A stretch of DNA of 64,000 bases, taken from positions 841,916,001 to 841,980,000 of the forward strand of contig CM028129.1 of assembly GCA_016271365.2 (NCBI GenBank). The letters run 5' to 3'. Below are positions 20,717 through 32,225 of this stretch, piece by piece (the first letter of the stretch is position 1; each line of letters starts with the position of its first letter). Source of the DNA: Neoceratodus forsteri (lineage: Eukaryota > Chordata > Ceratodontiformes > Ceratodontidae). The notes below the pieces were generated by a model, which had not been told where the DNA came from, did not search any database, and was given only the letters and a program-made list of their open reading frames with translations. The position numbers were made by a program, and so were the translations under genes.

Positions 20717-22800
20717 GTTTTTCCTCCATACCACAGATCATTTTTCTGGGCCCTACCTTGTACCCTGCCTAGGAGTGCAGTGTCCCTTTTTAAGTGCTGT
20801 CTCCAAAACTGAACACAGTACTGGAGGTGTGGTGTAACTGAGCAGTAATGATCACTTCCACCCTTCATGAGGTAATCCCCCTAGCGATGCATCCCAGCAT
20901 TGTTTTTCCTTTTGCTGCTGCCCTCCTACAGGTGTCAGCGTTGTTCATTCTGATATATACCACCACCACCACCAGGTCCCTATCACCATTCCACTGGAGA
21001 CGTACTGCCCCCTTCCCCCCCGGTATACCCTTGGCACGGCTTTCTGTCCACAAGGTGCAGAACCCTGCATTTTCCTGCATTGAACTGCAGTTTCCACCTT
21101 CCCGACCACCTTTATAGAGCCTCCAGGTCCCCCTGCAGTGCCACTCTCCCCTCTGCCACATCCACCACTGCTCCCAGCCTCTAGTTATCTCCAAAGACAC
21201 TCATTTCACTCTGGATACCCTTCCCTATATCACAGACATAGGTGTTAAACATGAGGTGCCCTAGTACTGATCCCTGAGGAACCCTACTGATCCCTGTGGA
21301 GCCCCACTAATGACTGTCCTTGTAGATGAAAGTAGCCCCTCTAATTACCACCCCCTGAGTATGCTGCGAGAGCCAATTTCATATCCATGGGATCATCTTT
21401 ATCCCCATCCCATTTTCCTTTAGCTTATCCAGCAGGCCACCGTGAGGTACAGAAGAATCAAATGCCTTGATGAAGTATACAAAGGTGATGTCCACCGGCC
21501 TGCCATGGTCCAGTGCTCTCGTCACCCAGTCATACAAGTATACAATGTTTGTCGCTGTAGTGCCTGATAGTGCTGGATATTTGCTCTCCCCAGAGATGTC
21601 ACGACTCCCAATCTGTGCTCCTTGGCCACTGGGGACCTCATGATTCCACCGTCAGTTCATGGCATGTTTAGGTCCCCCATCAACACTACCCTTCCCTTGC
21701 CCAATCTACAGTGACCCATCACATTTTCCACCTATCTCCTCTGCCAGCATGGGGGGGCTGTATACCACCCTGATCTTTAGTCTATCATCTCACTGCACTT
21801 GCCTCCACATTCCCCCTGCCTCCTCCACCCTTCATATACCAATGCCATTTTTAACTATCAGTACTACCCACTTCCCTCCCCCTGTCCTTCCTGATCATAG
21901 TGCAGCCCTCAATGTTTATGTTCCATTCATGCCCTTGGTTTGCCCAAGTATCAGTGACAGGTACCACAACTACTGCCCCGTGGAGTAGCATCGCCTGCAG
22001 CTCAGGCATCTGATTTCCTAAGCTCCTAGCATTTATGTGGACCACCATCCACCCCTTTCTCCACCTCTCATCCCCCACCCTTGTTTTCCTGTTTTGTCAC
22101 ATGCTCCACCTTTTGTGCACCCTACCTGTTGGCATTTTTCCGTACCCCTCCAGCCTCTTAGGGCACTGTAGACTGAGTCCCTCTTTTATCGTATCTCCTG
22201 CAACAGCCCCTTCCTCGATCCCTCCCCCTTCACAAGTTTAAACCCCACATTTCACTGATGAACCCAGCTAGTTTCAGCTTTCTGTTATCACATCCCTCTA
22301 AATTGAGGTGTAGCCTGTTCCTAGCGTGCAACCACTTATAACCCCAGGTTGCCCCCCAGACCCCAACAAGGCCATACATCATAGCCTCGCACCACTGCAT
22401 GATCCACTGATTTACTACCATAAGTCCTGCATTGTTCTCCCCAGTAGCCCATGGCACATGAAGGTTTTTCTGAGGCAGAGATTTAGCATCCTATGTAATA
22501 TCAAACCTTGGACCCACATTACCTTGACATTGAATATACGTCATGCTTTGCCTTGTGCACTGTCAGGTCAGGGGTACATTTTGTTTTTACTGTACACGTT
22601 TTACTGTCACCCTGCCACTCACACAGGATATGTCTGATTCTGGATTTCCCCAACAGTAGCACTCTAACCTCCCTTTGTCTCCGTGTTCATCCTGCAGTTT
22701 TCCCCTCATTCCATGCCAAAAAAGGGTATGTATCTGAACCTGTACATTGGGTACACTAGCATAAGGTTCACAGTTTGAATCCCTCAGCACTTGAGACTAA
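20352..22800 (-). mobile_element. CR1-clade LINE, strongly decayed, ORF1 end to 3' region
   Basis: Read on the minus strand from 22,800 downward, ORF1 remains are followed by the endonuclease start VVHINARSLGNQMPELQAM at about 22,040-21,980 (with the active-site Glu region changed to VTDTW). Next come GDLN-type sequence at about 21,690 and RT pieces at about 21,540-21,240 (VPQGSVLGHLM). The post-palm block CRRAAAKGKTMLGCIARGI lies at about 20,950-20,870. The C-terminus CYFTERVVGPRNAL is at about 20,450. Stops and frameshifts are frequent. A (CT)n run at 20,685-20,712 has expanded inside it. It is older than the other long CR1 copies. Confidence 0.8.
20685..20712. repeat. (CT)n microsatellite
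   Basis: About 14 CT units interrupt the 3' part of the decayed CR1. They explain the serine-leucine or arginine-glutamate runs in the translations here. Confidence 0.95.
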
Positions 22801-22904
22801 AGGTGTTTTGGACCCAAAAGCAGACACTAGGGTTACCCCGCAGTTACCTGTTCACGCTATTGTGCTCTGAGGTTGGCACTGTGGTAAGCATTTCTGATAC
22901 CCGC

Positions 22905-22990
22905 CATCATACATGACTTATGTCTGTCCCATGCATTCTTGAATTCAACCACTGTTTTGTTTTTGATATCATCCATAAGTTTGTATTGCA
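22905..22990 (-). mobile_element. Short CR1 3' fragment
   Basis: CTTATGTCTGTCCCATGCAT followed by TCTTGAATTCAACCACTG closely matches the start of the neighbouring CR1 at 23,170-23,220. It is therefore a second, short copy of the RT C-terminal coding end. Confidence 0.65.
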
Positions 22991-23039
22991 CCACAAACAC
23001 TGTGTTTCTCATTCACATGTTCATCACTTATTGTGTCAC

Positions 23040-24240
23040 ATAGAAACATAGACTTTGACGGCAGATAAGGACCGCTTGATCCACCTAGTCTGCACATTTC
23101 TCCTACCTACTTGATAAGCTGCAGATCTTAGTTAACCAACAACCTATTTCTTCTGACCCCCCCCAAGAATTGCCTTGTGTCTGTCCCATGCATTCTTGAA
23201 TTCTCCCACTGTTTTAGACACCACAACCTCCTTAGGAAGGCGGTTCCATGTGTCCACCACCCTCTCTGTGAAAAAATATTTCCTCACATTGTCCTTGAGC
23301 CTTCCCCCCTCTATCTTCAAAGTGTGTCCCCTTATTCTTGCACATCTCTTTTTTTGAAAGATGCTACCCTCTTGGACTTTGTTGATTATATTGAGGTACT
23401 TAAAAGTTTCTATCATGTTTCCCTATCTCCCTCCTTTACTCAAGGGTATACATATTAAGCTCCTTTAGTCTCTCCTCATATGGCTTCTCTTGCAGACCCT
23501 GCACCATTTTAGTTCCCCTCCTCTGAACTGTCTCAATCCTGTCTATGTCCTTGCGGAGATGGGGTCTCCAGAACTGGATGCAGTACTCCAGATGGGGTCT
23601 CACCAACTGTCTCTACAGAGAGATAACAACTTCCTGTTTTATGCTGGTGGTGCATTACCTTATACATCCCAGTATCCACCCAGCCCTCCCTATTGTCTTC
23701 TCACATTGCTTGCCAACCTTAAGGTCATCTGATATGATTACCCCCTGGTCTATTTCCATTGGTGTTGTTGTTAGCATCTCCCACCCGCTGTGTACTGTTC
23801 CCCTGGGTTTTTGTTTCCCATGTGCATTATTTTGCACTTCCTTGCATTAAATCCAAGCTGCCATACTTCTGACCATTCCTCCAACCTTGCCAAGTTTATT
23901 GTCGTCTTTTCCACGTCCTCTTGTGTATCAGTCCTGTTGCAGATCTTTGTGTCTTCTGCAAAGAGGCATATTTTTCCTTCCAGTCCCTCTGCAATGTCAC
24001 TTATGAAGACATTAAAAAGGACTGGACCCAGTAATGAACCCTGTGGTATCCCACTAGTAACCACCCTTTCTTCAGAGTGGACTCTGTTTACTATTACCTT
24101 CCTGGTACTGTTGTCCAGCCAATGTATTACCCAGGCTACCACCCTGGACCCACTCCCAGACTGGCTAATTTGATTATTAATCTTTTGTGTGGGACTGTGT
24201 CAAATACCTTGATAAAGTTTAGATGTCTGTACCTTCCTCC
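23040..24240 (-). mobile_element. CR1-clade LINE, 5'-truncated (RT palm to 3' tail)
   Basis: The tail begins at 23,040 (reverse complement ends in CTATGTTTCTATG). Two frames cover the coding part. 23,144-23,416 ends in YFFTERVVDTWNRLPKEVV, the usual C-terminus. 23,771-24,142 carries VTSGIPQGSLLGPVLFNVFI and the palm motif LFAEDTKICN. In the family the palm motif is FADD, so the first catalytic aspartate is replaced by glutamate (codon GAA; motif at 23,951-23,962). The copy at 52.7 kb is of the same subfamily. The element is cut at about 24,240 in the RT fingers. Confidence 0.88.
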
Positions 24241-24353
24241 GTGATTGTACCCTTTGTCAAACTTTTCTGTAATCAGTGTCGACATGGAAGGACTTTGTCG
24301 TGGTGACACTGCTTTTAACCAACACTTCCATACAAATATGTATGTGTCTGTTA

Positions 24354-24396
<43 letters not shown>
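24354..24396. repeat. (TA)n microsatellite
   Basis: About 20 TA units. Overlapping isoleucine-tyrosine frames in this area are artefacts of this tract and of the one at 24,549. Confidence 0.95.
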
Positions 24397-24397
<1 letters not shown>

Positions 24398-24546
24398 AAA
24401 TGTAAAATTGTAGCCCACTGTAAGGTGTGGCCACGCTTGTGGTATCTCTACCTTGTGCTTTGAGCCCTGGTCTGTAGCCCTGCGTAAATAGCACACCAAG
24501 GTGTGTATATTGTAGCATGACAGAACGCTGTAGGTTGGTGTATCCA

Positions 24547-24548
<2 letters not shown>

Positions 24549-24615
<67 letters not shown>
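24549..24615. repeat. (TA)n(GA)n compound microsatellite
   Basis: About 18 TA units pass directly into about 15 GA units. It lies 150 bp from the (TA)n at 24,354; the intervening sequence is unassigned. Confidence 0.95.
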
Positions 24616-24621
<6 letters not shown>

Positions 24622-24639
24622 CAGTACATAAATGGTAAG

Positions 24640-25075
24640 TATGATAATTGTACATTTTTTGTTAAAGGAGTTTGAAGTTAAAAAAACTGCTATACATGTA
24701 TGACCAATCACAATGTGGTTTGACACTGCCAGGTACAGTAACATGTGTGACAATTCCTGTTTGACAGCTTGCCTGCTAATGCTGTTAACTGAGTTTCTGT
24801 GCACCACTCATGACAGCATGCGGTTGACATGAGTTCCTAAAGGGATTCTGTTTGATTGTTCGTAGGAGGGCCAGGGAAGGACAGATCATAAGTGGACTGC
24901 CATGCTTCATGAGTGCAGGGGTGGATCACAAACAGCTACACTTTCATCAGCTGGTGACTTGCTATCCACACAGCGAGTATCTGCCGGGTGATGATACAGA
25001 CGGACGTGGTGTGGGTGGTGAAATGAGCATAGCAGGCAGAAGCATCAAATGAATACTTCTGCTCTGCATTCACAC
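24640..25075. other. Unassigned sequence
   Basis: No family motif is visible on either strand. Short frames of 60-95 codons overlap on opposite strands without support. Confidence 0.4.
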
Positions 25076-25079
25076 AGGA

Positions 25080-25500
25080 GATGAAGGATTCAATTAACAC
25101 AGGCAAAGGGTGTGTTAGTGGAGTTCTGTATGTGACAGATGTTGGGATCACTGACTGCGAGATAGTACACGTGTCCAAAGAGCATAAGGACATAGTACTG
25201 ATTATTACAAGGAGCATGAACAAGTCTGCTCAGTGCAGAAAGATGTCAGCAAAAAGCAACAAAATGCTGTTCTGTTTTGCAAGTCTTATCTCTTCCCTAA
25301 TGAGGGCTGTTCTCATGCCCTCTATATATAATTGGTCAGGCCATACACTGAGTACTGCATGTAGTTGTGATGCACATTCCTGAAGAAGGACATCACATTG
25401 CTGAAGGGTGTGCAGTGAACATCCACAAAGACAACCCGTGGATTACAGAGCAAACCCTACAAGGACAGGCTGAGAGAGTTGAATAGATCTTCACTGGAGG
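25080..25500 (+). mobile_element. Old CR1 fragment (post-palm RT region)
   Basis: The 100-codon frame at 25,081 aligns by eye with the CR1 region after the palm: CRKMSAKSNKMLFCFASLIS, then VLMPSIYNWSGHTLSTAC, for the family's 'C-R-K-A-A-A-K-N-R-M-L-G' and 'L-V-R-P-H-L-E-Y-C' blocks. After a stop it continues as YKDRLRELNRSSLEDGWD. It is more diverged than the other copies. The similar fragment at 28,575 overlaps it in family coordinates, so they are separate insertions. Confidence 0.7.
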
Positions 25501-25734
25501 ATGGGTGGGATAGGTTGGCATATGACTCACACTGTCGACAACAATAACCAGTGCCATTACTGATGCCTTGATGTTCTATGAGTATCATGCAGTTTCTTTG
25601 TGATTTGAAGTTATTGCAGTAATCATTATGACCTAATCTGAAATTATTTTTTACTAACTGACAGGCGGAGTTACTGAACATAAAATGACCTCCAATTTTG
25701 AAATGTGATGCCGTGCCGAACATATTCCCTCACA

Positions 25735-25801
25735 CTGCACCGCCAACCACAAAGAGGAGGGAATGCAGTGAGCGACAAGCAGAGATTAAGTGACGGAAAG
25801 A
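25735..25801 (+). other. Possible non-coding 5' exon of the transposase gene
   Basis: GACGGAAAGAG is followed at 25,802 by GTAAGTTATT, a good splice-donor match. The next coding exon begins after a good acceptor at 26,391-26,393 (TTACATATACAG). The 5' limit of this exon is unknown. It is inferred from the splice-site match and the pattern of the facing gene, which also seems to have a non-coding 5' exon. Confidence 0.35.
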
Positions 25802-26393
25802 GGTAAGTTATTAAAAATATATTGTAATAACAATACTTAAGATGTACACTTCAGTGGCTGGCTGGTGAACAAAAATGGGTGATATGACTTGCATCATGTG
25901 ATTTTCTCAAGACAGATTTGTGAACAAACAAAGAATGTCATGGTAATTCTTGGGGTGGGTGGGTCAACTAGTGGCATGGGGGAAGGTTAGGTTGATCAGC
26001 ATGAAACTAAAGACCCGATATCATTTACGATGTCCTACAACTCACCCAAATGGAGCAGATGCAGAACAATAACTGGTGGATTTTCGGCTGTAAACTACAC
26101 ATGTGAGTGTAATTCATTAATGCTACTCAATATATGGGTCGCTTGTCGATGAAAACAGAACTGTTTGTAAACCAGTGTATGCTGATTTAACAACTGTAAG
26201 AAAATGATAGAAAAGGCAAATGTGGCTGAGGAATTGAGTGTTGTCATGCATTGGTCATAGAATAACATAGTACCACAATTTATGTCCAAGTCAGAAATGT
26301 TATGAATCTTTGATACTGATAGCTGATAAAAATTAAACGCTACATTATTATTGCAAGACAGGTGTTATCCATCTAATCCGTTTACATATACAG

Positions 26394-28297
26394 GTCATGG
26401 ATGGAACACTGACTGCATGTATCGCCGCCACTGTCTCAAAGGACTGTACAGATGACCAGATGGACAATATTGAGTTCCTTGACTTTGACATGTCATTGCC
26501 TGGTGAAGACTTTGAGAAACAGTCCACGGCTGCAATGGTAGGTACTTTCGCAGCATATAGCAATTGTTGTTTACATCCACATGATGTCATAACATGAATG
26601 ACTTTAATGGTATCATTTTCTTTTCAGGATCAATGCAGCTACCCTATTTGCCCACATGGAAATGTATTTTGTACTGTGGGTACTCAAATTGACCTGCCGT
26701 CTGTTATGGACCAGCCATGCCAGTGGCCAGAGTATGAGTTTAATTTCGCAGGAGACTTTGAAAAAGTTGTGAATGACCACTCATACCCAACAGTGTTTGA
26801 TCCTTCTGTATATGTATCAGCAATACATGTACGACACAAAGTGAATGATGATGATTCAGATTTTTCTGATCCTTGTTATAGTGACCCAAATGAGAAAGAC
26901 TCAGACTATAAACCATCGGACACGGCTGAGTCAGACTGTGATGATTCATCCGAGGATGGTGACTACACATATTGTGGTGTCAGTGACAGTCACAAATTCA
27001 TTGTGTCATATGGCAATATCAAACAATTACTACAAAGATGCATGATGTGTGGTGCGCCAGTTGTACACATATCAACAAACACGCAGGGCTCAATGCTCTC
27101 TGTTAAAATGTTTTGTGGCAACAGCCATGACAAAACATGGTTCTCCCAACCTATTCTGAAAAAAATGGCTTCCAGCAACCTAGAAATCTCTGCCGGTATT
27201 CTTTATAGTGGAAATTCATTCCAAAAAGTGTTATTTTTTGCTGATCTCCTTAACTTGCAGTTCATGTCAAGCGTCACCTACCTTAAGATTCAAAGAAAGT
27301 ACTTGTTTCCAATGATTGATAAGGAATATGTAAGACAGCAGAAGGCCATACTCGCCGAGATGAAGGTAAAGGAGTCTGTGGTACTTTGTGGTGATGGACG
27401 CTGTGATTCACCGGGGTTCTCAGCCAGATATGGCTTTTACACATTCATGGACCAGGCCCCATCAAAAATACTTGATTTCACTGTGGTACAGGTTCCCGAG
27501 GTCAGGTACTCCACAAACTTGGAAAAGGATGGTTTCAAACATTCACTGGATTACTTGATTGAACTTGAAGTTCTCATTACCATCATTACCCCTGACTGTC
27601 ACATTCAAATAGTCAGCATTATGAACAAAGTGTACTCGCCAAACAATAACATAAACAATCAATTCGATATATGGCACCTAGACAAGTGACTTAAGAAGGA
27701 ACTATTTGCACATTCCAAGAAAAAAAGAGTGTGCAGAATTAGCAACGTGGATTCAGTCGGTGTCAAACCATTTCTGGTGGAGTTGTGCAAATTGCGAAGG
27801 AGATGCGCAAAAGTTGTGAAAAATGGTCTGTTCGGTGATTCACCATTCTGTGAACAAACACAGTTGGTCAGATAGTAAGAAATTAAAAAAATGTACACAC
27901 GTCAAACTGTCCAAGGGAAGACCAGAAAAATGAAATATGGCTAAAACCAAATTTAGCAGCACACAACATTCTGAAGAAAACTGTCTTCAATAAAAAATTC
28001 CTTAAAGATCTGGGAAAGGCAACCATGTTCTTCCACACTGGTGACCTGGAGGTTTACCATTCGCTTGTACTGAAGTATTGCCCCAAGAGGGATCACTACT
28101 CCTATGAAAGCATGGTAGCAAGACACCAACTTACGGTGATGGACCACAATAACAATGTCTCCCGACCGATGGCACTGGGCCAGTCTGGTGAAGAGAGGTA
28201 TAAGGTGGTCTACCCAAAAAGCAAGAAAGCATGGGTTGCCAAACCAATCCGACAGACTAAGAAGTTTGATTACCTGAAGAACATGATCAGCGACTGA
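26394..28297 (+). pseudogene. Kolobok-type DDE transposase gene, spliced, lightly decayed
   Basis: Exon 26,394-26,537 starts with ATG at 26,397, three bases after its acceptor, and gives 47 codons. The 90-bp intron 26,538-26,627 has GT...TTTTCAG ends, and the next exon opens in the same frame at 26,628. That exon codes an acidic linker (NDDDSDFSDPCYSDPN, about residues 120-170), a CxxC pair (RCMMCGAP), then the nuclease fold. GDGRCDSPGFSARYG holds the first catalytic Asp, ITPDCHIQI the second, and QFDIWHLDK follows. A TGA at 27,687-27,689 stops this frame. The protein clearly continued: the next frame reads TWIQSVSNHFWWSCANCEG, a family hallmark, and 28,025-28,297 reads DLEVYHSLVLKYCPKR to the natural C-terminus. 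Further TGAs lie at 27,817 and 27,931, with two frameshifts. Kolobok transposases cut and paste DNA at TTAA sites. I assign Kolobok from memory of the motif set; a P-type relative is the alternative. No THAP domain is joined to it. Confidence 0.82.
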
Positions 28298-28574
28298 AGT
28301 GAGAGGAAGAAAGATAACAGAACACTGACCCCCGTGAAACAGAGACCAATTCCAAAGAACAGCAGAAGTCCCACGGCCAGAGAAATTGGAGTTGATTAAG
28401 CAGCATGTGTCACAGTTCAGAAAAGCTGAGCAGTAATCTAAAAGATGCAGATGCTGCCTAACTAACAATATACAGAACAGCAGCAGCACAGTGTACATCT
28501 GACAGTAAAAAAGTACAGCTGAACAAACAAAATAATGGAAATGTACTGTACATACAAACATACAAAGATTATAG

Positions 28575-29060
28575 GCGGTCAGCAGTTAGAGGCACACAAG
28601 GATAGGTTGAGGTCAGTGAACATGTACTCCTTGAAAGACAGGAGAGAGAGATTGTACATGGTTGGGACCTTCAAGTACTTGGAAAGGATAAATAAGGTTG
28701 ATAACGACACTCTCTTTCAGCTGAACGTCAACCATAACACAAGGAGACACAGTGTTCAGCTGGAGGATGAATGCTTAGGAGGGAGGTCAGCAAGCACTTA
28801 TTCACAGAGAGGGTGGTGGTTACTCAGAATGCACTGCTGGAAGAGGTCATTTTGTTGAGGACAGTGGGACACTTTAAGAGAGACTGGGACTGGTATGGGG
28901 AGGGCAAGGGTCATGGGTAGGGAGGATGGGAGGAGTGGGGGATGGGGGGCAGGGACAGTAGCTGAAGCTGTGAACACAGCATCACGAGCAGGCTTCACAG
29001 ACCAAATGGCCTTCTTCTGCTGGCTTCTTTGTATCTTCGCATGTTTGTATATGTAAATAG
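28575..29060 (+). mobile_element. CR1 3' fragment (RT C-terminus and tail)
   Basis: The frame reads HKDRLRSVNMYSLKDRRERL, TFKYLERINKVDNDTLFQLN and RRHSVQLEDECLGG, the usual CR1 C-terminal order. The tail (CAGACCAAATGGCCTTCTTC) differs from the common one in this window, so it is another subfamily. It lies directly downstream of the transposase gene. Confidence 0.78.
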
Positions 29061-29255
29061 TTTTTTACCGTTACTATGAGGCATACATGAAAGCATCGAC
29101 CATTGTGCTACCTGACCTCTGTGTTTCTTATTTCATTCATGTTTTAAGTATGAATTGTACCACATATCTTTTCAACGTCACTTGTTACTTTTTCTGTCTG
29201 TAGGTGCAAGCATGTAATGACGTCTACCTATGGAAAGCACTGTGGAGTGCCACAT

Positions 29256-29436
29256 TGCAGTGAATGAGGCCTTGTTTTCCTGTCATTGTGATGTCTTCTG
29301 AGGGACAGTTGGACAGAACAGAAGGAAACCACTTGATTAACAATGGCCTTGTTAATGTAGCGGTCTCCTTCTTCCATGTCAAACTGTCCATTATGAGGCA
29401 TAACAATGACAGGAAGAAAGAGCTTCATTCACTTTA
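29256..29436. repeat. 180-bp imperfect hairpin
   Basis: The left arm 29,256-29,333 (GCAGTGAATGAGGCCTTG, TTCCTGTCATTGTGATG, GGGACAGTTGGACA) is answered in inverted order by 29,358-29,436 (AAAGTGAATGAAGCTCTTTC on the minus strand, TTCCTGTCATTGTTATG, GGACAGTTTGACA). The centre also pairs (GATTAACAATGGCCTTGTTAA). The open frames on the minus strand here are explained by this repeat. Confidence 0.8.
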
Positions 29437-29955
29437 ATGTTTGGCGCATCACTCCCGGCACTGGCCACATGACATGACGTACTTGATCACAGCAGTTTAG
29501 CAGCATGACTAGGACCCCCAGATCTAAAAGGGAAGCTCATGTACAAAAATAAATAGCGAGTGATATTGAAAAGGTATTGTCAACAAGTAAATAATGAAGC
29601 ATGGCTACAATAAACAACACCAAGTGCAGGTACCCCAAGATGGCAGTTATTGCGTTATATCTGAAATTATCACTTTAATTAATTTCTCACAGGTGTAATA
29701 GGCTTACACTTTTCATAACCACTTTACGTGAGGTGATGTATGTTGCCAAAACAGCCGTATTCCAAAATTAGAGTCATGCTTCTTCTTGATAAGACTTCTT
29801 TACAATACTTACTTTGTGACATATGCAGTAGTAACAACAAAATTCATTAAAGCAAAACAAGTACTACTTTATTTTGCTGTCATACAACTGTTTGTAAGTG
29901 AGACAAAGATTTTAATATGGTTTCTACAAACCGGTGTTCAGAAAGGTATTCAATA
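29437..29955. other. Unassigned sequence between two convergent genes
   Basis: No gene or repeat is recognised. If the facing genes form one transposon, this would be its central spacer, together with the CR1 fragment and the hairpin. Confidence 0.4.
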
Positions 29956-29956
29956 G

Positions 29957-30062
29957 AACTACTTAACCAGGATAAAGTATCATGCTCACTAGGACTAGTT
30001 AACCAGGATAAAGTATCATGCTCACTAGGACTAGTTAACCAGGATAAAGTAACATGCTCAGA
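29957..30062. repeat. 36-bp minisatellite, three units
   Basis: TTAACCAGGATAAAGTATCA followed by TGCTCACTAGGACTAG is repeated at 29,963, 29,999 and 30,035 with one or two changes. The 36-bp period keeps the minus frame open as a 12-residue repeat. It lies just past the stop codon of the facing gene, in what would be its 3' UTR. Confidence 0.9.
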
Positions 30063-30749
30063 CATGTTGTGAGAGGTCTCAGTATGAAAATGTTGGCTCA
30101 TCAGCCTGATAAAAACCAACGTAATTTCCAGACACCTCTGGATACCTGTGCCTTATGGCCCAAACAGCACATGGTGGGATCACACGGTGTACTTTTTTGC
30201 CCAGTCATTTGTGTATCCAATGTGTGAATTGTGTGTATGATGTCCGTCGATAAGTTCTGGAAAGCCAGAATAAAAATAGTAAGTATTTACTTGAAAAAAA
30301 ATTCAAGAAGAACATGCAAACATAACAATGTCAATCTGTCAAAAATATGAAATGCTGTATTGCTGCAACCTTGCATTGCCAGGATACAGGAGATTCAGCA
30401 CAGATCACATAAAAAGGTGGCCATGGGGAACAGTAGTGTGACACAGACAATCCTGTGTGTTATGGGGTACTTGCATGAATGATAAATGGAGTCACCTTGA
30501 GTTTAGCTGCAAGATTCAAGGAGTACGACACTCCAGAATGCCAAAATGTGTTGGCTGCTCTGTCAAACATGGCAGTTATGAAAGTAGTGAGCCACATGCA
30601 GATGCCATGTGGGAAGGGGTGTGGGACTGGAAAAGGAAAAGAACGGTATCCCTGACAACTGGATGATGGTTGCCATGCCTGCAGTAACACAAACTGCATG
30701 GCTATCCATGATCGACACTGCAAACAGGGATATGGAGTTCACCTACAGG

Positions 30750-32225
30750 CACATCATCCTCGAAGGCAGAGGTCCTAAATGAGTAGTTTGCATCAGTTTT
30801 TACCAGGGGGGGGATGGCGGGGCTATGTGTTGTGGGGTGAACGTGGGCAAACCGGAGGAAGGAATGGGACCGGTAGACATCAGGAGTCCTTCTGGGTCTG
30901 GGGAAAGGGAGCAGCTACCACAGAAAGGTAGGCGGTCAGCAGTACAAGGTGCAAAGGGGAGGAGGTGGAGGCTGAAATCAAGGTAGTGAGAGAAAGGGAA
31001 GTCCTCAAGTCCCTTCAGATGGAGAAAGAACCTGGGCCAGATGTGATACACTCCGGGGTCCTGTGTGAACTGGCGGCTGTTCTGACAGTTCCCATGGCGG
31101 AACTCTTCAACATCTCACTGAGGACTGGATGGGTGCCCCAAGACTGGAAGTTGGCCCATATCATCACAAGTGGGGAACAAGGGAGGAGGCGGGAAATTAC
31201 AGGCCTGTTACCCTGATGTCGGTGGTGGGCGAGGTGATGGAGGGTATCATCAAGGATAGGCTAGGGGGTTATTGGACCAAAATGGGTATTTGGATGATAG
31301 GCAGCATGGCTCTGTCCTGGGAAGATCATGTCAGATGAACCTTGTGGATTTCTATGACTGGGTGACGAGGGCCATGGACAGTGAATGTCCTCTTTCTTGA
31401 CTTCAGCAAGGCATTTGACTCGGTACCCCACAATGGCCTGATGGCTAAACTGAAGGAAATGGGGGTAGGGAGACAGTTGTTAAGATGGATAGGAAATTGG
31501 TTCTCTGAACATAGTCAGAGGATGGTGGTTGGGGGGCTAGCCTCATCCCCAAGGTGGGTTACTAGTGGGGAGACCCAGGGGTCAGTGCTGGGGCTACTCC
31601 TGTTCCACGCCTATGTCTGACACATAAGGAAGGGGAACAGGAGTTAAATGAGCCTCTTTGCAGATGACTCAAACCTGGTTGCAGTGGTGGATGAGGAGGA
31701 ATGGATAGTGACCTTACAGGAGAACCTGGAGGCTCTAGAAAGGAGGTCAGGAAAATAGACACTAAAATTCAATGCAGGGAAGTGCAAGGTTATGCACTTG
31801 GGATTCAGAAATCCAGGTCAGGTGTATACTCTGGGAGGAGACAAAATTCAAGTCACGGAGGGTGAGAGGGACCTGGGGGTAGTGGTAGATGTCAAAATGA
31901 GCAACTCAGAGACCTGTAGGAGGGCAGCGGCAAGGGCAAATAGGATGCTGGGATACATCATCAGGGGGATCACCTCCAGAAAGGCAGAAGTGATCATACC
32001 CCTGTACAACTGCTTGGTTAGGCCACACCTCGAGTATTGTGTCCAGTTTTGGAGAGCACATTTAAAGAGGGACACTACACTCTTAGAGAGGGTCCAAAGG
32101 AGGGCAACCAAAATGATCTGGGGCCTGGGGGAGTGGACCTATGAGTAGGGGCTCAGAGAGCTCAACATGTACACCCTGGAAGAGAGGAGGGATGGGGGGG
32201 ACATGATAGAGGTCCTTAAGTCTTG
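30750..32225 (+). mobile_element. CR1-clade LINE, truncated at both ends, inside an intron
   Basis: From about 30,765 the linker end AEVLNE and FTRGG is seen. The RT fingers follow (KEPGPDVIHSGVL, GWVPQDWKLAH), then NVLFLDFSKAFDSVPHNGL, VTSGETQGSVLGLLLF and the palm FADD at 31,657-31,668 with both aspartates intact. The post-palm block RDLGVVVDVKMSNSETCRRA and RPHLEYCVQFW is open to about 32,148. The element ends at about 32,225 in the C-terminal coding part, without the usual tail. A few stops and frameshifts separate the frames. It lies antisense in the long intron of the P2X7-like gene. Confidence 0.88.

Noticed and set aside
24257..24655. Frames with long isoleucine-tyrosine and serine-leucine runs
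   Set aside because: They are translations of (TA)n and (GA)n microsatellites.
25080..29060. One CR1 LINE split by insertion of the transposase gene
   Set aside because: The two CR1 pieces overlap in family coordinates (both contain the K-D-R-L-R block) and have different wording, so they are separate insertions.
29880..30119. Minus-strand frame with three copies of a 12-residue repeat
   Set aside because: The 36-bp minisatellite keeps frame by chance. It lies beyond the stop of the P2X7-like gene in the same orientation, and no start or splice site supports it.
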